DNA from: Promethearchaeota archaeon
Lineage (GTDB): Archaea > Asgardarchaeota > Lokiarchaeia > Sigynarchaeales > SOKP01
Reading direction: 5' to 3'
Assembly (NCBI GenBank): GCA_014729315.1
Contig: WJKD01000769.1
Span: 1-15,433 of the forward strand
Length of the DNA: 15,433 nucleotides
A model generated the notes under the pieces. The model worked only from the letters and a program-made list of their open reading frames with translations, was not told the origin of the DNA and did not search any database. Within the stretch, counting starts at the first letter, position 1, and every line of letters begins with the position of its first letter. Shown here piece after piece: positions 5,475 through 12,716 of this stretch. A program made the position numbers and the translations under genes.

Positions 5475-7064
5475 TTAGACATTTAATTTCCACGGGCTAT
5501 AACACGATTTTATTTTATCGTAGTATTCATCCAAAGAGAAGGTTCTGTCATTTAATTCTCTCCTGAGACTTCCGAAATTAGCACCAGCCGAATAATAACC
5601 GGTTAATATGTCTCCAATATCCTCGTTTCCCATAGAGATCATAGTTTGGAGTTTCGCCTCTTTGATCAAATTTTTTGATGAGCTGAATTTTAACTTAACA
5701 GAACGCACTCCTTTAAGTTCTTTTTCTATGAAATTTAGTTTTTTGAGAAGAAAGTCAAGATTTTCGGAAATATAGAAATCGGTGGCTTTCTCGTAAGGAG
5801 TGTTAAGTTTCGGAACAAAAGGATTTACATTTATCCTAAGTGAATTTTTATCGAAACCCATCTGAGCAATTTCCTTCACAAATTCTACCATCGTTTCGAT
5901 ATCCTTACTCGTTTCGTGGGGTAGACCTACTAAGAAATAAAATTTGATGTTTTTAATCTTTGACTTCTTTATTTTTTCTAAAGCTGAGAAGAATTGTTCG
6001 TTTGTGATTTTCTTATTCAAACCAAATCTCAAGGAGTTTGTTGCGGTTTCAGGCGCAATAGTTATTGTTTTTAATTCGCTTTTTTCAAAAATATCTATTA
6101 AACTATCAGTTAAATGATCTATTCTGATTGAAGGAATTGTAAATTTTTTTCCAATTTCTAAAATGAATTGACAAATATCAACAAATCTGGGATGAGCAGA
6201 AACGCACGATCCGATAAATCCTATTGTTTTAAAAGTCAAATACGCTGAAGCTTGTTTAATTGCCTTTATTATATTTTCATAATTTCTATTCCTAAAGGGG
6301 TGATTATGGTGTGAAGAAATACAGAATTTACAGCTATAGGGACATCCTCTATTTATTTCTAACAAAAATTTGTCTAAAAATATCATATTCTCGGCTAATT
6401 CTGACACGCTAGGTTGGATGATGGGTACAAGGGAATCGTCGAGATTTTTCAAAACTGCCCTTCGAACTTCATTTTTTAAAGAAGGGACATAGATTCCCTT
6501 AATCTTCGATACGGTCAACATAAATTCTTCGAAGGAGATACTTTCTTGTTTGAAGGATAGAAATCTTGTTAAAAATGGCTCTAAAGAGGGTTCTGCGTCT
6601 CCAATAAAAAAAAGATCAAAAAATTTACAAAAAGGAATTGGGTTAGATGTCGCTACGGGACCCCCACCAATTACTAAAGGAAAATGTTTCATATTAGAAG
6701 AGGTCGAATATTTCATAGCTGGATTTCTGCGTTCTAAAACCTTTAAGGGTATATCCGCCTTTTCAAGGATCCATAAAATATTTTTAAAATCGTTTTCGAA
6801 CTGCAAAGAAAATCCTAAAATATCAAAATCTTTTGGGTGAATTCCGTTTTCTAAACTATATATTGAATCGATTGGAAGTAAATCTTTTGAGGCGGGAAAC
6901 ATAATTTTCTCTGGTAAAAATATCCGTTCGCAAACTATATTTTCGTAAGAATTTAAGAGAAAATAAAGAAGCCTCATAGAATATGACGATGTTCCGATTT
7001 TATATAGGTTAGGATATACTAAACCAAATCTAATGTCCGCTTTTGTCCAATCCTTAATGAACAC
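5475..7064 (-). CDS. Radical SAM protein with N-terminal cobalamin-binding-like domain
   Basis: The 529-residue protein belongs to the large COG1032-type family. The first ~200 residues look like a B12-binding Rossmann region (DILGFSLQFENDFKNILWIL around 81-100; PLVIGGGPVATSNP at 129-142; FIGDAEP at 153-159). However, no classic DxHxxG cobalamin motif was seen, so B12 binding is doubtful. The radical SAM core follows, with the [4Fe-4S] cysteines Cys241-x3-Cys245-x2-Cys248 in NRGCPYSCKFC and the GLPHET segment later in the barrel. The general look resembles uncharacterised radical SAM proteins of the TIGR03960 kind; the substrate is unknown. The start is GTG at 7064, with only a weak upstream GAG. 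The gene follows the sirtuin by 65 bases on the same strand, and an AT-rich TATA-like stretch in the gap could give it its own promoter. Confidence 0.87.
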   Translation of the reverse strand: MFIKDWTKADIRFGLVYPNLYKIGTSSYSMRLLYFLLNSYENIVCERIFLPEKIMFPASKDLLPIDSIYSLENGIHPKDFDILGFSLQFENDFKNILWILEKADIPLKVLERRNPAMKYSTSSNMKHFPLVIGGGPVATSNPIPFCKFFDLFFIGDAEPSLEPFLTRFLSFKQESISFEEFMLTVSKIKGIYVPSLKNEVRRAVLKNLDDSLVPIIQPSVSELAENMIFLDKFLLEINRGCPYSCKFCISSHHNHPFRNRNYENIIKAIKQASAYLTFKTIGFIGSCVSAHPRFVDICQFILEIGKKFTIPSIRIDHLTDSLIDIFEKSELKTITIAPETATNSLRFGLNKKITNEQFFSALEKIKKSKIKNIKFYFLVGLPHETSKDIETMVEFVKEIAQMGFDKNSLRINVNPFVPKLNTPYEKATDFYISENLDFLLKKLNFIEKELKGVRSVKLKFSSSKNLIKEAKLQTMISMGNEDIGDILTGYYSAGANFGSLRRELNDRTFSLDEYYDKIKSCYSPWKLNV

Positions 7065-7129
7065 AAGTATTATCTCTTAAATAACTTAAATTTTTAAAAA
7101 TTAGTATAGAATTCTTAAGAAATACAAAA

Positions 7130-7951
7130 TCAATCTGCCTTATTTGTTTCGGCACTTTGTCTTTCTGCTTTTAATTTTTTGATTTCTTCTACGATTAAAG
7201 GTAAGACTGTTCCCGTTTTATGACGAATAACTATTTCGGCTCTCTCATCCATATGGGTGGGTCTATCGTTCACGATTATCAATTTTCCGCCGGCACTAAG
7301 AGTGTAATTTGGCAATTCCGAAACAGGGGCAACGGATAATGACGAGCCTGCTATTAACATTACATCTGATTTTTCAGCTAAAGCTTGAGATTGATAAATT
7401 TCGAAAGTTGGTAGACTTTCTCCAAATAATACTACGGAAGGTTTTAGGGGAGCTCCGCACATATCACAAACGGGAGGATATTTTTTCTCTTTTTTTAATT
7501 TTCTCATAACCTGTTTTTTGGTGTAAGAAGCTCTACAACCAAAACAATTGAAACGATTTATATTTCCATGAACTTCGTACACGATTACTGAACCTGCTTT
7601 TTGGTGTAGCTCGTCTATATTTTGAGTTATAACCGCATTAATAAGATCAAGATCTTCCAACTCAGCAAGTGCTGCGTGGCCAGGATTAGGCTCGGCTGAA
7701 AATAGTTTTGGAGCTACTTTTTCAGCCATTTGCCAAAACTTTGATGGATCTTTCAAGAATGCTTGAATATTTCCGTATATTTCAGGCTTATATTTTTCCC
7801 AAATCCCACCTTCACCTCGGAAGTCGGGAATACCTGATTCAGTTGATACTCCCGCCCCTGTTAACACGATTACGTGTTCTGCGTCGAGTATTAATTTAGC
7901 CGCTTGCTTTATCTTCCTTTTTTCGACAAATTTTACTATTTTTGAACCCAT
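7130..7951 (-). CDS. NAD-dependent protein deacylase, sirtuin (Sir2) family
   Basis: The 273-residue protein removes acyl groups from lysines using NAD+. It shows the whole Sir2 signature set (numbered from ATG 7951): GAGVSTESGIPDFRG at 32-46, TQNIDELH at 109-116, catalytic His128 in VHGNI, and zinc ligands Cys136/Cys139 (CFGC) and Cys162/Cys165 (CDMC). GSSLSVAP and the adenine-pocket VND segment follow. Length is that of compact archaeal or bacterial sirtuins. The ATG at 7951 is preferred; a TTG three codons upstream is the alternative. Both have AGAG-like sequence upstream. The ending (KAERQSAETNKAD) is a short polar tail. Its protein targets are unknown; the histone-fold protein in this window has lysines, but no link is shown by the sequence. 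Confidence 0.94.
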   Translation of the reverse strand: MGSKIVKFVEKRKIKQAAKLILDAEHVIVLTGAGVSTESGIPDFRGEGGIWEKYKPEIYGNIQAFLKDPSKFWQMAEKVAPKLFSAEPNPGHAALAELEDLDLINAVITQNIDELHQKAGSVIVYEVHGNINRFNCFGCRASYTKKQVMRKLKKEKKYPPVCDMCGAPLKPSVVLFGESLPTFEIYQSQALAEKSDVMLIAGSSLSVAPVSELPNYTLSAGGKLIIVNDRPTHMDERAEIVIRHKTGTVLPLIVEEIKKLKAERQSAETNKAD

Positions 7952-8379
7952 GATGATCAAATTCTCTTTTAAAAAATATTTAGTGCCGACCTAATTTATA
8001 GATTTGTTTCTATTTTGACCTATGATTACGATAATGTCATAAAAATCTTAAGTTAGATAGTGCGTTGTTAAAAGTATTATAATTCAATAGATTAATATTT
8101 TTTCTTGGAATTAATTAAATTCCTATGTTTCAAAATAAATCGAGATTTAAAATTTTAAGGTTAATAAATTAAAATGGCAATCTTAAATATGGAAAGGAAA
8201 CCTAAGGATATTATATTGTTGTTATTTTTTCAATTAAAAACATAAAAAATTAATATGTTCCATAATTTTTATCCTAAAGTGTAAAGAAACACATTATACT
8301 TCTATGTTTTTTTAAGACACCGCTAATTAGGAGAACAAAGCATTTAATTTTTGTACAAAATAAAAAGGCGTTATTAGGA
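7952..8379. other. AT-rich spacer between divergent genes
   Basis: 428 bases separate the sirtuin from the longin/roadblock-like gene. The left part holds the sirtuin promoter. A 23-codon plus-strand frame at 8174-8245 reads MAILNMERKPKDIILLLFFQ-like sequence and then stops. It resembles the start of archaeal small HTH or DUF proteins (KPKDIILLL) but has no continuation. Before the next gene there are two AGGAG elements (8329-8333 and 8376-8380). Nothing else was recognised. Confidence 0.5.
7991..8003 (-). promoter_or_regulatory. Candidate promoter of the sirtuin gene
   Basis: On the minus strand ACAAATCTATAAATTAG contains a plausible BRE (CAAAT) and TATA box about 45 bases upstream of the ATG. 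This predicts a leader of about 20 bases that includes the AGAG ribosome-binding stretch. Confidence 0.35.
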
Positions 8380-9261
8380 GTGATTACGGGATACGCTATT
8401 ATATTAGAAGATGAATTTCTCTATTATTCAAACGAAAAAAAATATGCCGTTTTTGAGATAATTCTTTTCGTTGAAAAATTCTTAAGAACAATTAACCCAA
8501 CTCAAACTTGGTATTTGAACAACATCCTATTAGAGAGTAATATTGTCGAGCGAATAATAATTAAGCATTTTATTACTAAAGAAGGAAGGAATCTTTTCTT
8601 TTGTATCACAGGGGATTTTGAACTCGAGTCGAAGGAAGCTCGAAATATGTTAGACGATTTTTTTAACCAAGTTAAAAAAGAATATAAAACAATTGCTGAC
8701 TTAAAAAACGCTTCCACTCAGAATTCATTTAAAGAACAGATTAAACTATTTACCTACAAACTTTGGAACCAATACGCTCCGCTACTCGAAAAAGAAAAAC
8801 TGGAAAGGAAAAACAATTCAAAAGCAAAAAATCGGGTTTTATACTGCGGAATTTCGTCTCAAGGACTCCCAATCATCTCCCAATTATACGAAAAAAAGAT
8901 TTTAAAATATTTGGATGTTAAAGTGAGCAAGGATAACATAGAAGTCTTTAATTCCAATCTTTCTGCGCAATTAGCTACCATAGAAATGAACGCATTGATT
9001 AGAGCTAAAACAAGTATTCGAGAGATCCATATTGTTGATTCTAAAGATAAAAAGCAAAAAAAAATGATTATGTACGAAAACATTGGGAAATACTCCTTGG
9101 ATTTTTTTGCTTCAGGAAATTTTTATCGCTTAAAAGAAAAATTAAAGGAGTTAAAAGATAACTTATCAAAAGAACCTATTTTACACACCGAATTTACGGG
9201 TGATCTAAAGTCCTATAAAGGACTTATGCAATATTTTACTGATTTAGAAAAGAAATTTTAA
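8380..9261 (+). CDS. Hypothetical protein with longin-like and roadblock-like halves
   Basis: The 293-residue protein was not recognised by name. The N-terminal ~110 residues alternate as strand-strand (GYAIILEDEFLYYS, 4-17), helix (YAVFEIILFVEKFL, 22-35), three strands (44-52, 56-65, 71-79) and helix (82-105), which is the order of a longin domain. After a charged helical linker (about 115-150), residues 151-262 run as VLYCGISSQGLPIISQLY, a helix through NSNLSAQLATIEMNALIRA, three strands (214-244) and a closing helix. This order, and the GLPI turn, resemble roadblock/LC7 domains. Asgard archaea are rich in both folds as GTPase partners, but no GTPase is adjacent here. The start is GTG 8380; the frame stays open upstream to 8278 without ATG, and AGGAG overlaps the GTG, so the start is uncertain. 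Fold calls are inferred from the pattern alone. Confidence 0.72.
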   Translation: MITGYAIILEDEFLYYSNEKKYAVFEIILFVEKFLRTINPTQTWYLNNILLESNIVERIIIKHFITKEGRNLFFCITGDFELESKEARNMLDDFFNQVKKEYKTIADLKNASTQNSFKEQIKLFTYKLWNQYAPLLEKEKLERKNNSKAKNRVLYCGISSQGLPIISQLYEKKILKYLDVKVSKDNIEVFNSNLSAQLATIEMNALIRAKTSIREIHIVDSKDKKQKKMIMYENIGKYSLDFFASGNFYRLKEKLKELKDNLSKEPILHTEFTGDLKSYKGLMQYFTDLEKKF

Positions 9262-9270
9262 AAATAAAAA
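9260..9270 (-). terminator. Oligo-T terminator of the acyl-CoA dehydrogenase gene
   Basis: On the minus strand TTTTTATTTTT lies 25 to 35 bases after the stop codon, overlapping the stop of the convergent upstream gene. Confidence 0.4.
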
Positions 9271-9294
9271 CTAAAATACTATTATTTGATGTTT

Positions 9295-11037
9295 CTACTC
9301 TTTTCGTTCCCGTTTTTTAAATTTCCGTAATAGTTTTGAGAATTTAATTGGGTTCTCTCTAAAACTGAGTTCGCTTAATGCTTGTTCTTGAAAGGCTTGA
9401 AAGAGTCTATTTGACAAAACTTGCCATTCTTTACAAATCTTAAATGTATGTTCGTCATTACGCAGGAGAGTATCGTGTTCAATTATTCTCGAAAATTCTG
9501 TTGCGAGAGATTTAACATTATCTATATCTGGGTTTGAAAGAAGATCTTTAACAAAATCCTCAGCACTATACCAATCTTTAACTCTTTGAAAATCTCTATG
9601 TATTTGGGTAAGAAGTACGTTTCGAGGCCCTTCCCAGAGTTCCATTATCATCGAATCTCGATGTAGTCGAGGAAAGGATAGAAAGTCCTCCATAACTCCA
9701 TGTCCTCCAAAGAAAGAAATTGCCATTCTTAACATCGATGGAGCTTCGTCCGCAACAACAATTTTTTGTAGCATTACAAGTTCTCTTAATCGAAACCTCC
9801 TTTTGCGTTCGCTTAAATCGTCAATTTTGAGCATATCTCTTATTCCTGCAACGAATTTTTCGCCGTAATGGATAAATTCGGAATACACTTTAAACACTCC
9901 GGCGGCAGTTCTTTTTGCCCAATCATTTAGTTCATTAATTTGATTCCGCATAAGAGGGAACGATGAAATAGGTACTCCAAAAGCGTCTCTAAATTCGGAA
10001 TATAAGGTAGCTTCTCTTGCGACTCTTAAACCAGCCGCAGCCATACCCATCGCTACATGTAATCTTGATATAGACAAGACTACACCTACGACATTGGACA
10101 ATCCTTTATCTAAAGGCCCAACAGGATAAGCAACCGCTCCATTGTATGTTATTTCTGCTGTAGGTAGTTCGGAGGTCCCCAATTTCGGTTTTAATCTGTC
10201 TATAGTATATGAGTTTCGTATTTCTTTTTCTTTATTGTTAGGTAACCATGAAGGAACGATAAAAGCTGCAACTTTAGTTGACGATGTTGTATCTTTTGGT
10301 TTAGCAGTTACTACCGCGTAATCTGCTTGCGTTGCAGAGCAAAAAAACTTTTGTCCGTATAATCGCCAGCAGTTGGATATTCCATCTTCTCCTTCTTTTT
10401 CTGTATATACTGCTTCGACTAAATTCGAAGGAACATCGCTCCCTCCTTGGATCTCGCTTACAAATTGAGCGCCGATACCATATTCACCGTCAGTAAAACC
10501 ACCAATCCCTTCCCTTACAGAAAGAAATATTTCTTTTGCTTCAGAACTTAATTGATCTTTATATTTTTCAAGCAACGCAACCATTCCATGAGTACACGCA
10601 ATCGGACACATTACTCCAAATTCTCCATTTTGATAAAGCAAAAAAATCTTCGCAAATTTACTCCAACTCGTATTCCGTTTTGGATCGAATAATCCAAGAC
10701 TGAAAATTTCTTTTTCTAAGGTTTCTGTTTCAGCACAACGTTCGATTCTATCTATTCTGTGGTTGTGTGCATCGTAATGACGGACCTGAGTGCATTTTAT
10801 TCGATTTTCTAGTCGGTTTGCCTCGTCAGCAAGATCTCTGAACTTAAAGGATACGTAATCCGATAGTGCTTTCAAATCTCGGTTTATCTCTGCAAATTCC
10901 TCTCCCGTATATTTTTTAACAAGAGCTTGAAAAAATTCATCATCTTTGTAATAATTATAATGATCTCTCACAAATATATAATCGTCAAACGAGTAAGGGT
11001 TCTCTCTATTACCTTCCATATCTCGTTGAATTGTCAT
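9295..11037 (-). CDS. Acyl-CoA dehydrogenase, AidB-like
   Basis: The 580-residue flavoprotein should oxidise an acyl-CoA to the 2,3-enoyl-CoA and pass electrons to an electron-transfer flavoprotein. Core marks are QGGSDV at 197-202 (substrate/flavin segment of AidB- and IVD-like members), WRLYGQKFFCSATQADYAVV (224-243), RDAFGVPI (350-357), FFGGHGVMEDF (442-452) and LWEGPRNV (467-474). Glu469 is at the place of the catalytic base of MCAD-type enzymes (IYEGT). The first ~110 residues are longer than in ordinary 380-residue family members and the C-terminus has about 90 extra residues, as in AidB/ACAD11-like proteins. Start ATG 11037; a second ATG is six codons in. There is no adjacent ETF, thiolase or CoA ligase gene, so the substrate cannot be deduced. 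DNA-repair involvement, claimed for E. coli AidB, is not implied. Confidence 0.9.
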   Translation of the reverse strand: MTIQRDMEGNRENPYSFDDYIFVRDHYNYYKDDEFFQALVKKYTGEEFAEINRDLKALSDYVSFKFRDLADEANRLENRIKCTQVRHYDAHNHRIDRIERCAETETLEKEIFSLGLFDPKRNTSWSKFAKIFLLYQNGEFGVMCPIACTHGMVALLEKYKDQLSSEAKEIFLSVREGIGGFTDGEYGIGAQFVSEIQGGSDVPSNLVEAVYTEKEGEDGISNCWRLYGQKFFCSATQADYAVVTAKPKDTTSSTKVAAFIVPSWLPNNKEKEIRNSYTIDRLKPKLGTSELPTAEITYNGAVAYPVGPLDKGLSNVVGVVLSISRLHVAMGMAAAGLRVAREATLYSEFRDAFGVPISSFPLMRNQINELNDWAKRTAAGVFKVYSEFIHYGEKFVAGIRDMLKIDDLSERKRRFRLRELVMLQKIVVADEAPSMLRMAISFFGGHGVMEDFLSFPRLHRDSMIMELWEGPRNVLLTQIHRDFQRVKDWYSAEDFVKDLLSNPDIDNVKSLATEFSRIIEHDTLLRNDEHTFKICKEWQVLSNRLFQAFQEQALSELSFRENPIKFSKLLRKFKKRERKE

Positions 11038-11157
11038 TTATTTCACTTTTTTGATTACTTTAGTTTGATTTACAATTTCAAAAATCTGGTCTATAATTAT
11101 TGTTACTCGAGTTCATACAAAAACATTACTCTAATTAAAACAAGGTCAATTTGAACG

Positions 11158-11205
11158 AAAAAATAGAACTCTTTTAAACAATACACATTAAAATTGAAAC
11201 AAAAA
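11158..11205 (-). terminator. Weak oligo-T terminator after the uS15-S3Ae operon
   Basis: On the minus strand a T5 (11201-11205) and a T6 (11158-11163) tract lie 60 to 107 bases after the S3Ae stop, upstream of the acyl-CoA dehydrogenase gene. They are plausible termination points but shorter than others in the window. Confidence 0.3.
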
Positions 11206-11264
11206 TAGATAAGTTTATGGATGGTTGGGAAATGGAAAGTATAAGTTAGTATGGAAGAGAAAAT

Positions 11265-12101
11265 TTAAGCTTCTTTTTCAATAACGGGCTCTTCTTCTCC
11301 CTCCTCTTCATCAATAGATTCTTCCTCCTCCTCTTCTTCTTCTTCCTCTTCTTCGTCTTTAGCTCTAGCTCTCTCTCTCGAAAATTTCTTGACATTAATT
11401 CTTTCAGTTCTTTTTATCTCAGATTTTCTGGATCTTTTTACATCAACTTCGACAATATCAAACTCTCGATCTTCAACTTCTTGGTCTTCCACTCCTTCGG
11501 GATAAGCGATTAACTTAGATTTAACAATTGTACAGCTTGATAATGGATATACGGTTTTAGCAACTCGAACTATTTGATTTTCGAATTCACCATAAATCAT
11601 CCCGACGATGAATTTCTCGTGATTTAAAGATTTGGCAAATTCTTTCAGAATATCTCTCATAATTTTGCGAATTAATAATTGCTGTGAACTGCGTGCTCGT
11701 CTAATTGTAACGCACGCAGAAGTCACTCTGAAGGTAAATCCGTCTTTTGTCGTGAGGTTATCAATTGACTGGATTTTAGTCGCTCCTCTTCCCACGAGTG
11801 ATCGAATATAGTCGTTAGTGTATTGATGACCAATAAAAAATGATTCGCATTTATTAGTTTCTTCATTGACATTTTTTACTCGGAACTTTAGCTTGAGATT
11901 GATATCATCAAAATTATCCGTAAAGTCAAATAATAGGGTTTCTATAACTCGGTCTTTTAAAGTTCCCTTAAGACCAATGATTTCTCCAATCACTTTATAG
12001 TTAAAACTTTTGGGTGCGATGACCTCGTACCAACTTTTATCTTTAAAAGAGATTTTTTTTACTTTAGCTTTTTTTTTCTTTCTTTTTCCTCGTTTACTCA
12101 T
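11265..12101 (-). CDS. rps3ae: 30S ribosomal protein S3Ae (eS1) with acidic C-terminal tail
   Basis: The 278-residue protein is the archaeal/eukaryotic small-subunit protein eS1, located near the mRNA exit. The basic N-terminus (MSKRGKRKKKKAKVKK), WYEVIAPKSFN (24-34), IGEIIGLKGTLKDRV, and the VTSACVTIRRARSSQ stretch (126-140) are typical. The core ends near residue 215, the usual archaeal length. Beyond it is an extension of about 60 residues: first Arg/Lys-rich, then a run of 12 Glu (250-261) and further acidic residues. This tail is unusual for archaeal eS1, although related eukaryotic proteins also carry charged tails. The gene lies 25 bases after the uS15 stop, so the two are co-transcribed. 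Start ATG at 12101 fits the conserved N-terminus. Family assignment is certain; the function of the tail is unknown. Confidence 0.95.
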   Translation of the reverse strand: MSKRGKRKKKKAKVKKISFKDKSWYEVIAPKSFNYKVIGEIIGLKGTLKDRVIETLLFDFTDNFDDINLKLKFRVKNVNEETNKCESFFIGHQYTNDYIRSLVGRGATKIQSIDNLTTKDGFTFRVTSACVTIRRARSSQQLLIRKIMRDILKEFAKSLNHEKFIVGMIYGEFENQIVRVAKTVYPLSSCTIVKSKLIAYPEGVEDQEVEDREFDIVEVDVKRSRKSEIKRTERINVKKFSRERARAKDEEEEEEEEEEEESIDEEEGEEEPVIEKEA

Positions 12102-12126
12102 TTCTGAATACTCCGTTGTTTTAATT

Positions 12127-12585
12127 TTATCTTGCTACTAAAGTTCTAATTTTATCAGGTTGATATCTAAAATCGGCCGGTAATATCTTTGAATCCTTAT
12201 AATGTCTTATCAAACGAAAAATCTTCGATTCTGTACGTTGTAACCCTTTTTTTGCCTCAAGATCTTTTTTATTCGTTTCAAGGTGCTTTCTTATATTTAA
12301 AGCTTTTTTTACTAAATTAGTAAGATCTTCAGGTAATGGATATTCAATTTCGTTTTCTTCAAGAATTTCATTTATTTTTCTCCCCGTCACTACCTTTACA
12401 ATAGGAATCCCGTAAGAATCTCTTAATATAATACCAATCATTGATTTTGAGAAACCCCGCCTTGCCAATTTAACAACTAAATTTTCTACTTCTTCAGCAG
12501 ATCTCTCAACCCAGACTGGTTTTTCTAATCTTGGGGGTCTGGTACTTCCACTCTTTCCTTTTTTTCTCGAATGAAGTCGTGCCAT
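12127..12585 (-). CDS. rps15: 30S ribosomal protein S15 (uS15, archaeal S13e type)
   Basis: The 152-residue protein binds the central domain of 16S rRNA early in small-subunit assembly. It has the archaeal/eukaryotic N-terminal extension (MARLHSRKKGKSGSTRPP, then KPVWVERSAEEVENLVVKLARRG) followed by the S15 helical domain with GLQRTESKIFRLIRHYKDSKILP and ending in a basic tail. The length is standard for archaeal S15. It is the first gene of a two-gene unit with S3Ae. Many archaea have a RecJ-like (DHH) gene between or near these two genes; it is missing here. The ATG at 12585 is fixed by the conserved MARLHS start. There is no Shine-Dalgarno sequence, in keeping with a very short leader. Confidence 0.97.
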   Translation of the reverse strand: MARLHSRKKGKSGSTRPPRLEKPVWVERSAEEVENLVVKLARRGFSKSMIGIILRDSYGIPIVKVVTGRKINEILEENEIEYPLPEDLTNLVKKALNIRKHLETNKKDLEAKKGLQRTESKIFRLIRHYKDSKILPADFRYQPDKIRTLVAR

Positions 12586-12610
12586 AGTAGTTACTTCGAT
12601 ATATTATCTA

Positions 12611-12620
12611 AAATATAATA
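12611..12620 (-). promoter_or_regulatory. TATA box of the uS15-S3Ae operon, predicting a near-leaderless mRNA
   Basis: On the minus strand TATTATATTT is centred about 30 bases upstream of the uS15 ATG. With the archaeal TATA-to-start distance of about 26-27 bases, transcription would begin within a few bases of the ATG. The absence of a Shine-Dalgarno sequence before the ATG agrees with this. Confidence 0.45.
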
Positions 12621-12689
12621 AGATTAATTGAAATTAATAAAATATTGTAGAGAATAGTAAGACAAATTAAATAAAATTTTTGAATTTAG

Positions 12690-12697
12690 ACCTCCTT
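12690..12697 (-). promoter_or_regulatory. Isolated perfect Shine-Dalgarno sequence without a gene
   Basis: AAGGAGGT on the minus strand is a full match to the anti-Shine-Dalgarno, 20 bases after the FAD oxidoreductase stop. The next gene start (uS15) is 105 bases away. Only a 25-codon hydrophobic frame opening with ATT (12685-12608) follows at the right distance. Coincidence is likely. Confidence 0.2.
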
Positions 12698-12716
12698 CAA
12701 AAAGAACCGAATTAAA

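Noticed and set aside
10927..11154. Plus-strand 75-codon hydrophobic frame
   Set aside because: It begins inside the acyl-CoA dehydrogenase gene on the opposite strand and continues through spacer; low-complexity Ile/Tyr/Ser composition and no ribosome-binding site.
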